Assembly (NCBI GenBank): GCA_964462335.1
Contig: CAYWYG010000001.1
Coordinates: 1 to 64,000 of the forward strand
Length of the DNA: 64,000 bases
Direction: 5' to 3'
DNA from: JAPUDQ01 sp964462335
GTDB lineage: Bacteria > Patescibacteriota > Saccharimonadia > Saccharimonadales > Saccharimonadaceae
Shown here in pieces: positions 1 to 7,854 of this stretch. Numbering within the stretch: position 1 is the stretch's first letter; each line of letters starts with the position of its first letter. Made by a program: the position numbers and the translations under genes. The notes beneath the pieces are model-generated. The model did no database searches. It saw only the letters and a program-made list of their open reading frames with translations, and was not told the origin of the DNA.

Positions 1-52
1 CGCATCCATGGTAAGGATGAGGTCCCGGGTTCGACCCCCGGTCGTGGCTCCA
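1..52 (+). tRNA. tRNA-Thr (anticodon GGT), 3' part, cut by window edge
   Basis: The anticodon arm folds as catcc / ggatg around the 7-nt loop atggtaa, giving anticodon GGT. A 5-nt variable loop, a T arm (ccggg / cccgg with loop ttcgacc), the 3' acceptor strand tcgtggc, discriminator T and an encoded CCA (50-52) follow. The 5' acceptor strand and D arm lie outside the window. Confidence 0.85.
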
Positions 53-108
53 GAACCAGAATAACAAAACAATTGTTTTATTTAGATTAGTTAGAATAAG
101 GAGATTGC

Positions 109-528
109 ATGGATATAGCAGTTAACTGGACGGCCGTCATCCTTGCCTTTGTGGCAGGTATGATTGTTGCGAGAATCTGGTATGACGGTGTCGCATTTGG
201 TCATATATGGGCGAATCTAGTTGGTCTCAAGTTGACAAGTGTGAAAAAGGCGCCTAAATCAGCACTACTGACTTTAGTCATTTCAAATTTTGCTTCTGCA
301 CTGGTACTTGCACTCTCTATTTCTATATGCTCGGCATATTTTAAGACTGAATCGGTCTGACTTGCGCTTGGTGTCGCGTTTGTCGCGTGGCTGGGGTTTT
401 CTATAGCAACGCTCGCCCAACACAACGGCTTTGAACAAAAGCCAGCAAAGTTGACTCTCGTCAATGGCGGCCATCATTTGGCGATTTTTCTTGCGATGGC
501 ATTGGTGATTGGATTGCTGTCGCTATAG
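109..528 (+). pseudogene. DUF1761-like membrane protein interrupted by one in-frame TGA
   Basis: The frame opening at 109, with gagattgc just upstream, encodes a small membrane protein that stops at TGA 358-360 after 83 residues. The same frame continues without frameshift to TAG 526-528, and the continuation (AWLGF, then LTLVNGGHHLAIF and a last hydrophobic segment) is what I would expect of the C-terminal half of DUF1761. The product would be 139 residues if the TGA were read. TGG to TGA (Trp to stop) is the simplest lesion. TGA is a real stop in neighbouring genes, so recoding is unlikely. Function unknown: either a recent pseudogene, a sequencing error or readthrough. Confidence 0.65.
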
Positions 529-705
529 AGTAGTGTTATGAGTAATTTCCGACTATACCTTTCTCTAGGCTAGTAGCCCTAATATCTCAGCACCTGCAAC
601 AATCATGCAAACCACTTGTTTGTCACTTTTTTGACTCGTTTGTGCCACACATATACCCAGCCCTGCTCGAAAGCAATCGTGCCAACCGTTGCAACAATTT
701 CTCAA

Positions 706-735
706 TTGCAACTAATGACTACCGACCTGTATAAT
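706..735 (+). promoter_or_regulatory. Sigma70-type promoter of uraA
   Basis: TTGCAA (706-711), an 18-nt spacer and a perfect TATAAT (730-735) lie about 55 nt upstream of the permease start at 790. This gene therefore has an ordinary leader, unlike many others in the window. Confidence 0.6.
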
Positions 736-789
736 GCTCTCTAGTGCAAACGCACGATCGTTTACAACGAGTATAAGATTGGAGTAGAT

Positions 790-2067
790 GTGGCAATCTG
801 GAAGTTAGCCACGGGCGATGTTGTTCGTCCCTACGAACGGCTCTCCTGGCCTCAGACGATTGCAATTGGCATGCAGCACGTCGTCGCCATGTTTGGTGCG
901 ACGTTCCTGGTCCCATTGCTGACGGGCATGTCGCCGGCGACAACGCTGCTCTTCTCGGGCATCGGCACGCTTGTGTTCATGATCATCACGCGTAATCAGG
1001 TCCCAAGCTACCTTGGTTCCAGCTTCGCATTCATTGCGCCAGTGACAGCCGCGAAGACGAGCGGCGGGCCTGCTGCAGCTTTCGGCGCAATCTTCGTCGC
1101 TGGCGTCATGTTGTTTCTCGTGGGCTTGGTCATCAATGCTGTCGGCGCCACCTGGATCAACCGACTGATGCCTCCTGCCGTGACCGGAGTTGTCGTCGCT
1201 CTCATCGGGCTCAACCTCGCGAGTGTGGCGATCAAGAACCTGCAGACTCAATCCGCGTACGGACTAATCACAATCCTGGCGATCGTGATCATCGCTGCAG
1301 CGACACGAGGCTTCGCACAGAGAATCTCGATCTTCCTCGGGGCTCTTGTCGGCTGGGTGTTGGCAGGCTTCACGGGCGGTATCGATGCCAAGGCCACACA
1401 GGCCGTGGCAGATGCCAAATGGTTCGGTCTGCCCGAGTTCGGCTCGCCGTCGTTCTCTCTTGCAACGGCTGTCACCATGATACCTGTGGTTATCGTTCTC
1501 ATCGCAGAGAACACGGGTCACGTCAAGGCTGTCGGCACCATGACCGGTGAAAACCTTGATCGCGAGCTGGGCAGGGCGTTCATGGGGGACGGTGTTGCAA
1601 CAACTGTGGCTGGCCTGTTCGGCGGCTCAGGGACGACAACCTACGCCGAGAATATCGGCGTCATGGCGGCAACAAAGGTCTACTCGACTGCCGTCTATGT
1701 CGTTGCCAGCATTACCGCAATTGGACTCGGCTTGTGTCCCAAGTTCGGCGCCGTTATCCTCACTATGCCGCTTGGCGTTCTGGGTGGTGTCACAGTCATC
1801 CTGTATGGCATGATCGGTGTTTTGGGCGCACGGATCTGGAAAGACAACCAAGTCGACCTCCATCAGGGCAAGACATCTATGCCGATCGCGATAGGGCTGA
1901 TCCTCGCGATCGGTGACTTCACCCTGACCATCGGGGAGTTCACGTTCGCAGGCATCGCCACTGCAACAGTCAGTGCCATCGTGACCTACCACCTCATGCA
2001 TGCACTGAGTCGTGATGGTGCGACCACGCGCGAAGAGGACAAGGTGGCGTCACCAGCAAGCGCGTAA
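790..2067 (+). CDS. uraA: NCS2 family uracil/xanthine permease
   Basis: A 425-residue polytopic protein with the nucleobase:cation symporter-2 pattern. The N-terminus has the WPQTIAIGMQHVVAMFG stretch, followed by an FIAPVTA segment typical of UraA, the substrate-loop region VVIVLIAENTGHVKAVG and the TTYAENIGVMAATKVYS signature. It should import uracil or a related base with protons, useful to an organism dependent on nucleobase salvage. The start is GTG at 790 (ggagtagat upstream). Codon use is visibly GC-richer than the flanking genes, and the gene has its own promoter and a strong hairpin after its stop, so it looks like an acquired single-gene cassette. Uracil rather than xanthine specificity is inferred from overall resemblance. 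Confidence 0.9.
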   Translation: MAIWKLATGDVVRPYERLSWPQTIAIGMQHVVAMFGATFLVPLLTGMSPATTLLFSGIGTLVFMIITRNQVPSYLGSSFAFIAPVTAAKTSGGPAAAFGAIFVAGVMLFLVGLVINAVGATWINRLMPPAVTGVVVALIGLNLASVAIKNLQTQSAYGLITILAIVIIAAATRGFAQRISIFLGALVGWVLAGFTGGIDAKATQAVADAKWFGLPEFGSPSFSLATAVTMIPVVIVLIAENTGHVKAVGTMTGENLDRELGRAFMGDGVATTVAGLFGGSGTTTYAENIGVMAATKVYSTAVYVVASITAIGLGLCPKFGAVILTMPLGVLGGVTVILYGMIGVLGARIWKDNQVDLHQGKTSMPIAIGLILAIGDFTLTIGEFTFAGIATATVSAIVTYHLMHALSRDGATTREEDKVASPASA

Positions 2068-2085
2068 TCCACCACTCGTTGTCAC

Positions 2086-2124
2086 CCGCGGGACGATTTG
2101 CATACTTTGCAAATCGTCCCGCGG
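2086..2124 (+). terminator. 17-bp perfect hairpin after uraA, no U-tract
   Basis: Arms 2086-2102 and 2108-2124 are perfectly complementary around the loop tactt. No T-run follows, so it is either a bidirectional terminator of the actinobacterial type or an mRNA 3'-end stabiliser. Confidence 0.6.
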
Positions 2125-2187
2125 CCAACAACCCCACGATTTTATAACCACTGATTTTTATATAGATACGAATGCTATACTAGGTAC

Positions 2188-2603
2188 ATGAAGCAGGTAA
2201 CACAAATCACCCTAAATGAACTACACACAATGGCAGAAAACATCGACAACGCATACGCGAGATAGTAGAGCGTATTGTGCATGACTAATTCGCCGTCTCA
2301 CATCGACAAAGCAAAATGGGCGTCATATAGCTTGTTTAAACAAATGGGAAATATCGGTTCCGAAGTAGGACGTACTTTGGCGCACTTAAACGGGGTGACC
2401 ACGCATCCGCACAAGCGGCGTTTTGGCGCGGATTAGACTTGATCGATATTACCGCAGACCACCTTGTCGAGTAGAAATCACCACGTCTCAAAGAGCTACT
2501 ACGCGCCCGTGAAGTCTTCGCTGAAAATTACTACAATGGCTGTGATAATGGACTCGAACAATATTTCATGCACTATGCTCTCGCAGCACGTCTGCGGCGT
2601 TAA
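2188..2603 (+). pseudogene. Decayed gene of a small helical family (MGNIGSEV motif)
   Basis: An extended -10 (TGC-TATACT, 2176-2181) sits 6 nt before ATG 2188, but the frame reaches tandem stops after 25 codons. Further pieces follow in other frames: KWASYSLFKQMGNIGSEVGR, then FWRGLDLIDITADHLVE, and after a stop SPRLKELLRAREVFAENYY ending in YFMHYALAARLRR. Concatenated, they match a widespread small helical protein family of unknown function carrying a QMGNIGSEV block and a C-terminal YF..YA.AAR block. At least one frameshift and three stops are present. The gene is dead, although its promoter is still recognisable. Confidence 0.7.
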
Positions 2604-3313
2604 TAATCATCTTTCGGATACGTAAATTTCTTTTCAATTATAAATGTCTGTTTGGCGGTGATAAATTCTTGTAGGTCTTCGAGATTACCAAAGCGTTTTT
2701 CTTTTGCTTCAAATTCAGCGTCGGTAAGCCATGCATTGCGTTGACCGTCAGACTCGGTAAGTAGCTCGCCGCGAGGATTGGTGCCGCGGACTAGGCAGAA
2801 ATATTTGTCTTCAAGCAACACCCCATCGGGGTCATAATCCAGCTTGTGATAGAACCCTAGTACTTCAAGATCGGCTGTGAGACCAGTTTCTTCCATGAGT
2901 TCACGAGCTGCTGCCTCGATCATCGTCTCGCCCCAACGAATCTTGCCAGTCGGACGCCCCCAATAGCCATAGTATGGCTGTTTCAGGCGCTCTTGCTGAA
3001 GATGACGACCGTCAGGGTGGACAATGTCTAGCACGACAGATAATTTAGGTTGTTTTTCGATCGCATGTTCGTCGGTGTCCATGCGATTGGCATACTCTTT
3101 GCCGCGGCGCGTGAGGCGGTATTGGCCGTATGATTTGGGCGCATGCTCGACAAACCCTGCCTCGATGAGTTGCTTGATATGAAAGTTGGCGTGATCACTC
3201 GTCATGCCAGTCGTACGCGTAAGTTCTGCGAACTTTGCACTGGACGACAAAAGCAACTGGCGTAGTATCTTCATCTGGGCTTCATGCGCATCGGCGCTAT
3301 AGTGTGCCATCAC
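2600..3313 (-). CDS. Winged-helix / Nudix hydrolase fusion protein
   Basis: The 237-residue product has two parts. Residues about 10-75 form an ArsR/MarR-like winged helix (SSSAKFAELTR, then HANFHIKQLIEAGFVE and the wing GQYRLTRRGKEYA). Residues about 90-225 are a Nudix domain with a perfect Nudix box: G123, E129, R137-E138, E141-E142 and G144. The order is HTH then Nudix, the reverse of the NAD regulator NrtR. It overlaps the upstream NADAR gene by 17 nt, so the two are co-translated. A plausible role is an ADP-ribose or NAD-metabolite sensing regulator or hydrolase. ATG at 3313 or the next ATG (3310) could be the start. Confidence 0.8.
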   Translation of the reverse strand: MMAHYSADAHEAQMKILRQLLLSSSAKFAELTRTTGMTSDHANFHIKQLIEAGFVEHAPKSYGQYRLTRRGKEYANRMDTDEHAIEKQPKLSVVLDIVHPDGRHLQQERLKQPYYGYWGRPTGKIRWGETMIEAAARELMEETGLTADLEVLGFYHKLDYDPDGVLLEDKYFCLVRGTNPRGELLTESDGQRNAWLTDAEFEAKEKRFGNLEDLQEFITAKQTFIIEKKFTYPKDDY

Positions 3314-3791
3314 GTAATTCCTCTCGTAATTTCATCCATATTTTACCTAATTCGTTGCGTCCTTGTCGATCTGGACCCCAGCCCCAGAAACTGTCGACAG
3401 GTGAATCTTCAATGATTTGTTCATTGCGTGTTGATAGAAGGTGATGCTGTATATAGTCGTGCTGCATGAGTTTATGCTTGCAGATGTCGTACATAACCGA
3501 TGTTTTAGTGTCGTTCCAGTTTGCAATCTGCGCCGACTTGTTAGCTTGGGCTATTTTGTAGGCATCGTATGCTGAGCGAGATTGTCGGACACGATGAAAG
3601 AGTGATATATCCGACTCAAAAAAGCGTGATGCCTGATACGCATGCTCACTAGTCGGCCACACATGGCCTCTCCATTCGACCTGAAAACTTGAAAAGTTAG
3701 AGAACATATAAAACTCGCGCTCATAAAATCCCACAACCGACGCATCGGTGCAGAGTAGTGGGTCACGAAAATTTTTGATAGTACTTTTCAT
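3297..3791 (-). CDS. NADAR (YbiA/RibX-like) family protein
   Basis: The 164-residue protein carries NADAR hallmarks: GFYEREFYMFSNFSSF near residue 21, VWPTSEHAYQASRF near 45, and the C-terminal block DSFWGWGPDRQGRNELGKIW. The family acts on N-glycosidic bonds of ribosylated metabolites and includes enzymes that remove ADP-ribose from guanine in DNA as antitoxins to DarT-type toxins. A good Shine-Dalgarno (aaaggag, complement of 3796-3802) precedes the ATG at 3791. No DarT-like toxin is adjacent. The partner overlapping downstream is an HTH-Nudix protein, which suggests ADP-ribose or damaged-NAD handling. Substrate unknown. Confidence 0.85.
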   Translation of the reverse strand: MKSTIKNFRDPLLCTDASVVGFYEREFYMFSNFSSFQVEWRGHVWPTSEHAYQASRFFESDISLFHRVRQSRSAYDAYKIAQANKSAQIANWNDTKTSVMYDICKHKLMQHDYIQHHLLSTRNEQIIEDSPVDSFWGWGPDRQGRNELGKIWMKLREELRDGTL

Positions 3792-3914
3792 ATAAACTCC
3801 TTTTACTTACTATCTGAATTTATAGTTCATTTGAGATTGATTATCTAGTGAAGTCAATTTCGGTATTTTACTCTTTACCATCTGATCATCATCTGTTAAA
3901 ATAGTTTCTTAGTT

Positions 3915-4124
3915 ATGGCAAAGAATACGAAATCAAAGCGCAAATTAGTCGGACTCGTTAGCAAGGTCTCTGGCGTACGTGCGTATTACACGAAGAAAAA
4001 CACGATGAACACATCGGGCAAGTTGAGCCTTCGCAAATACGACCCCGTGACTCGCACGCACGAAATTTTCGAAGAAACCAAGAAATCACTTGGTCGCAAC
4101 GAAGTCAAAGCCCGTAAATCATAG
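3915..4124 (+). CDS. rpmG: Ribosomal protein bL33, cysteine-free form
   Basis: The 69-residue basic protein matches bL33 across its length: KRKLVGLVSKVSGVRAYYT, then SGKLSLRKYDPVTRTHEIFE and a basic tail. It has an extra few residues at the C-terminus compared with the usual 50-55. There is no CxxC pair, so this is the zinc-independent (C-minus) form. A promoter TTTACC (3874) / TAAAAT (3897-3902) lies 12 nt upstream of ATG 3915, leaving almost no 5' UTR and no Shine-Dalgarno. It is a component of the large subunit. Confidence 0.9.
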   Translation: MAKNTKSKRKLVGLVSKVSGVRAYYTKKNTMNTSGKLSLRKYDPVTRTHEIFEETKKSLGRNEVKARKS

Positions 4125-4169
4125 CCATCTATACCGTATAGTTCGCAATAGAATACGATAGGTAATATC

Positions 4170-6008
4170 ATGGCGAAGCGTAAACGACTACCATTTAGGC
4201 AATTTCTCCACGGTATTACCGACGCGGCACGATTGAGTATCAAAATTGCCCCAGGAGCAGTCTTGATGAAACTTGGCGGGGCAGTGCTTGATGCAGTGTT
4301 ACCTTTGGTTACGACATATTTTGCTGCCTCGACGACAACTGAATTACTCAACGCCTACAATGGTGACGCTGAAGCTGGTCGACGGGCGCTGGTTTATGTG
4401 GTGCTTGCAGCGCTCATTGGTCTCTTCAGTGTACTTTGGTCAAGCACCGATGACTATCTTCAAGCCGTTTTGCGCTATCGTGTGAATGCTCGCGTCAGTG
4501 ATATCATGTATGAAAAGTTTTTGGCACTTGATTTTTGGCGGTACGAAGACAAGTCCACGAAAGACACCTATGATAAAGCCCAACAGTTCGCCAACTTTTA
4601 CTCCTATGTGTTTGACCAGCTCGCCTCGATATTTTCACAGTTATTTAGCGTCATCACGGCGATTATTGCATTATTTGTATTTGTGCCGTGGGTTGGCGTT
4701 GTGACGCTTATTGCATTAGCTCCGGGCATATATCTCCAGATTAAATTGTCCCGCGCCCAAGTCGATTTGTGGAATGGCAACGTAGTAGCGAGGCGTTCGC
4801 AGAGCGATATCGAGTGGAACTTGCTGACACCAACGTCGATCACAGAACTGCGGCTCAACGGATTGGTGCGTTATCTGCTGGAATTGCGGGCAAAATATCG
4901 TGAGAAGGACGAGCTAGGTCGACTTCGGTTAGAGAAGAAATATCTCTCAAAACAAATCATTTCGAGTGGGTTAGAAACATTTGCTGAACTCATAAGTCTG
5001 ATATGGATTACGCTCGAGATCATTGCACGGCGTCAGCCAATTGGTCAATTTCTCTATGTACAGCAGATTGTATCGCGCGCAATTGGCTCGAGCAATGCGT
5101 TTGCAAGCTCACTTGCACGCATCGATGAAGATATTGCGCAAATGTTTGAATATCAGAAGTTTATGTCGCTTGATGTAGCGGCCATGCGCCCTATCCAAGA
5201 GATCAATGTACCTGCCACAATACGGTTTGATCACGTATCATTTCATTATCACGGATCGCACAAGCTTGTGCTGCATGATATCGATTTGACTATCAAACGC
5301 GGTGAAAATATAGCTGTTGTCGGCGAAAACGGTGCAGGGAAATCGACACTAATAAAGTTGCTAATAGGGCTGTACGAACCAACAAAGGGTAACATATACC
5401 TCGATGATACGCAGCTCACCGACATCAGACACGATGCGTGGCATCGATATATCGGTCTGTTGCAACAGTCATATTTAGAATTTAATTTCGCAACGCTGCG
5501 AGACAACGTATATTTCGGTGATGTAAGTCAGCCGTTCGACGAGTCACGCTATCGTATTGCGCTCCGAGATGCCGAAGCTAAGGATTTTATAAACGAGTTG
5601 AAACACAAGGATGACACGTATGCATCAAAATGGATCACGGAGGATGATGGTGAAAATGATGACGAATCAGGCACAACACTATCAGGCGGTCAATCACAGC
5701 GCTTAGCGTTGGCCCGTAGCTTTTATCGCGATGCACCATATATTGTGCTGGATGAGCCGACAAGCGCGATCGACGCATTGGCAGAGTCACGGATATTTAA
5801 GAGACTTTTTTCTCATAGAGATATGAAGACTATTATCACGATTAGCCATCGCCTTTCTACAGTTGCGAGGGCCGACATCATCTACGTACTTGAACATGGC
5901 CGGATAGTAGAACGCGGGACGCACCAAGAACTTGTCACAAAGAAGGGTGCGTACTATCGTTTGTTTGCGTCGCAGCTGGCTGGCTCAGACTCGAGTCAAG
6001 CTGAGTAG
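4170..6008 (+). CDS. ABC exporter, fused membrane and ATPase domains (MsbA-like)
   Basis: The 612-residue half-transporter has an N-terminal six-helix ABC exporter domain (about residues 30-330) and a nucleotide-binding domain. Walker A is GENGAGKST at about 385-393, the signature LSGGQSQRLALAR starts at about 504, and Walker B IVLDEPTSA is around 528, with a later H-loop (ISHR). An acidic stretch (EDDGENDDESG) sits just before the signature, which is unusual. It would act as a homodimer exporting a lipid, peptide or drug; the substrate cannot be read from the sequence. A -10-like TACGAT (4154-4159) lies 10 nt before the ATG. The 3' end overlaps the convergent gene by 74 nt. Confidence 0.88.
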   Translation: MAKRKRLPFRQFLHGITDAARLSIKIAPGAVLMKLGGAVLDAVLPLVTTYFAASTTTELLNAYNGDAEAGRRALVYVVLAALIGLFSVLWSSTDDYLQAVLRYRVNARVSDIMYEKFLALDFWRYEDKSTKDTYDKAQQFANFYSYVFDQLASIFSQLFSVITAIIALFVFVPWVGVVTLIALAPGIYLQIKLSRAQVDLWNGNVVARRSQSDIEWNLLTPTSITELRLNGLVRYLLELRAKYREKDELGRLRLEKKYLSKQIISSGLETFAELISLIWITLEIIARRQPIGQFLYVQQIVSRAIGSSNAFASSLARIDEDIAQMFEYQKFMSLDVAAMRPIQEINVPATIRFDHVSFHYHGSHKLVLHDIDLTIKRGENIAVVGENGAGKSTLIKLLIGLYEPTKGNIYLDDTQLTDIRHDAWHRYIGLLQQSYLEFNFATLRDNVYFGDVSQPFDESRYRIALRDAEAKDFINELKHKDDTYASKWITEDDGENDDESGTTLSGGQSQRLALARSFYRDAPYIVLDEPTSAIDALAESRIFKRLFSHRDMKTIITISHRLSTVARADIIYVLEHGRIVERGTHQELVTKKGAYYRLFASQLAGSDSSQAE

Positions 6009-6642
6009 CAAGCCAGATACCGCTCGTAAGCATCTGTTCGATCACATGGACCGTTGGCGATGTCGTCGCAGCGTATACTATGAGCTGGTCGCCATATGCT
6101 TCATAATCAAACATCGAGAAATGGTGTGCAAGAACACTTGTGGTAGCTGGCGGCAACATTGCCATGACGTCATCGACATGTTGCATCGGTGCGTAGACAC
6201 GAAATACTTCCGCAAACTTCTGATCATGGCCAGCAAAACTATGAGAGGTATAGTGCTTGAGATTATGAAACTTCGCAAATAAGTGTGCGTACAGTATGTC
6301 ATCATATCGGATACTATTGAGTAGAATATGCGCCGCAAGGTGCTTTTTGAGATCTAGTTTCAGGATTGTCCATGTGTACGAACGAGAGGGTTTGTCAGGA
6401 AACGAGACCGTGTCCATTCGCTCAAGTAATATGACATCGATGCCAGATACGGTACCTACGCAATAATGACGATCAACATGGCTTGGCGACAATGTAAAGC
6501 CACGCACCATTTGGTGCTCATCACTATACTGCGATACGCCCCCAAAATAGACTAGGTCAAATTTGTTGCAGGCTAATTTAAAAACTTTTTGAGAGGTATG
6601 AGTCCGAAGCAGGTGCAGTCGAGAAAGGCGTCGCATGGGCAT
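5935..6642 (-). CDS. Conserved hypothetical protein of the glucan operon
   Basis: A 235-residue protein I do not recognise. No signal peptide or TM segment is evident, and it is rich in His and aromatic residues (HHFSMFDYEAYGDQ, HSFAGHDQKFAEVF). The start at 6642 is 6 nt from the stop of the GH57 gene, so it is the third gene of a GT4-GH57 operon and probably serves the same alpha-glucan pathway. Its 3' end runs 74 nt into the convergent ABC exporter gene, and both frames remain open there, so the C-terminal tail (rich in Ser, Thr and Gln) may be poorly conserved. Confidence 0.65.
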   Translation of the reverse strand: MPMRRLSRLHLLRTHTSQKVFKLACNKFDLVYFGGVSQYSDEHQMVRGFTLSPSHVDRHYCVGTVSGIDVILLERMDTVSFPDKPSRSYTWTILKLDLKKHLAAHILLNSIRYDDILYAHLFAKFHNLKHYTSHSFAGHDQKFAEVFRVYAPMQHVDDVMAMLPPATTSVLAHHFSMFDYEAYGDQLIVYAATTSPTVHVIEQMLTSGIWLATQLDSSLSQPAATQTNDSTHPSL

Positions 6643-6648
6643 GCGTAC

Positions 6649-7854
6649 CTACAATTCCTGATGATTGTGTTGCAGTATCCGCCATCTCATATCACGTATC
6701 GTATTCATAAAGTACAAAAACGCATCATAAGGAGACTCATAGGGGCTGAAATACGCATGAACATCACCATCACGAAACCATTTGGTGCACATATAGTATA
6801 CGTGATCAGAAGTTTGTAATTTGCGCCAGTCATCGATAAGTCTTTGATCGCGGCTATCCATGACAGCATCCTCGAGTTCGTAGAGACAACGTAACGCCTC
6901 TTGTTGCATCGCATTACCCATCCACGCGCTAAGATCACGTTCTGTATCTGCCCATGTAACCGTATAGGGCATCGACACGGTATCACGCGGTTCAAGTGCT
7001 GCAGCTTCGCTAACGGTTTTAAAGTCGTACCACTCAGCCTTGTCGATACGGCGGACAAAATCACGCATAAAATCAAATATGCCCGTATCATCCCATTGAT
7101 GCTCACCGAACGTCTCATAATCCATAAAAAGATTGACGATCTGCTCATCACCGAGAGGCAACCAACTCATGTATTTTTCAACCGTGAGAGGCCATTCTGC
7201 CCATGTCCGATTTGAAAAACGGAAGGCGATATCGTCACTAAGCCGATAATTTTTCAGTAGTAATCGAATATTGCTGGTACGTGGGGGTTGGTAGACATAA
7301 TTCGGGCTACGCCAGCCAAGTACCGGATCCCACCCCTCGGCAAGCACGGCTTTGTAACCTGCGTTATCCGCCCATATACCAACCTCATCGTAGTAGGCAA
7401 GCTCAGTATTTCGAAATGTGCGCGGCGTGATACCAAAAAGTTCTTTGATCTTTGCGGTATGAATATCGACTTGACGCTCAAATTCTGAGCGGCTATAGAA
7501 AAACGCGAGGCTATGATGATATGTCTCCGCAACGATTTCTACGCGGCCAGTATCAACAATTTTCTTAAAACTATCAAGTATCTCTGGCGCCCACGCTTCG
7601 CACTGCTCTATAAATGTTCCTGTTATGCTCATGCTGAGACGAAACTCGGGGTAAGTCTCTAGTAAATCAAGCAACATCGCATTGGTTGGGCCATATGATT
7701 TTAACGCGACTTTTTTTAGGATAGTCTGGTTGCGAGCACTGTCATGAGACCGTGTGTCGGAAAAATAGTCATGGTCATATCCTGCGCTAAAGATGCTATA
7801 TGGTGATATACGATATGGCTGATGGACGTGGAGATAGAGGACGATTGATTTCAT
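6649..7854 (-). CDS. Glycoside hydrolase family 57 (alpha-amylase type)
   Basis: The 401-residue protein has the conserved GH57 regions in order: HVHQPYR near the N-terminus, EIVAETYHHSL near residue 110, the nucleophile region FRNTELAYYD (Glu) and the acid region FMDYETFGEHQW (Asp). It should hydrolyse or rearrange alpha-1,4-glucan in the cytoplasm. The start overlaps the stop of the upstream glycosyltransferase by 4 nt (ATGA type), and the downstream unknown gene starts 6 nt after its stop. GH57 plus GT4/GT5 pairs commonly make and remodel glycogen-like polymers. Confidence 0.92.
   Translation of the reverse strand: MKSIVLYLHVHQPYRISPYSIFSAGYDHDYFSDTRSHDSARNQTILKKVALKSYGPTNAMLLDLLETYPEFRLSMSITGTFIEQCEAWAPEILDSFKKIVDTGRVEIVAETYHHSLAFFYSRSEFERQVDIHTAKIKELFGITPRTFRNTELAYYDEVGIWADNAGYKAVLAEGWDPVLGWRSPNYVYQPPRTSNIRLLLKNYRLSDDIAFRFSNRTWAEWPLTVEKYMSWLPLGDEQIVNLFMDYETFGEHQWDDTGIFDFMRDFVRRIDKAEWYDFKTVSEAAALEPRDTVSMPYTVTWADTERDLSAWMGNAMQQEALRCLYELEDAVMDSRDQRLIDDWRKLQTSDHVYYMCTKWFRDGDVHAYFSPYESPYDAFLYFMNTIRDMRWRILQHNHQEL

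Noticed and set aside
109..528. TGA read as an amino acid, as in Gracilibacteria, SR1 or Mycoplasma
   Set aside because: TGA terminates cyoD, the kinase at 21694, the DHH gene, the HIT gene and others, with compact overlaps to the next start, so the standard code applies.
805..2001. Long antisense frames inside uraA
   Set aside because: They mirror the GC-rich codon pattern of uraA, have no start signals and read as low-complexity Arg/Asp/His sequence.
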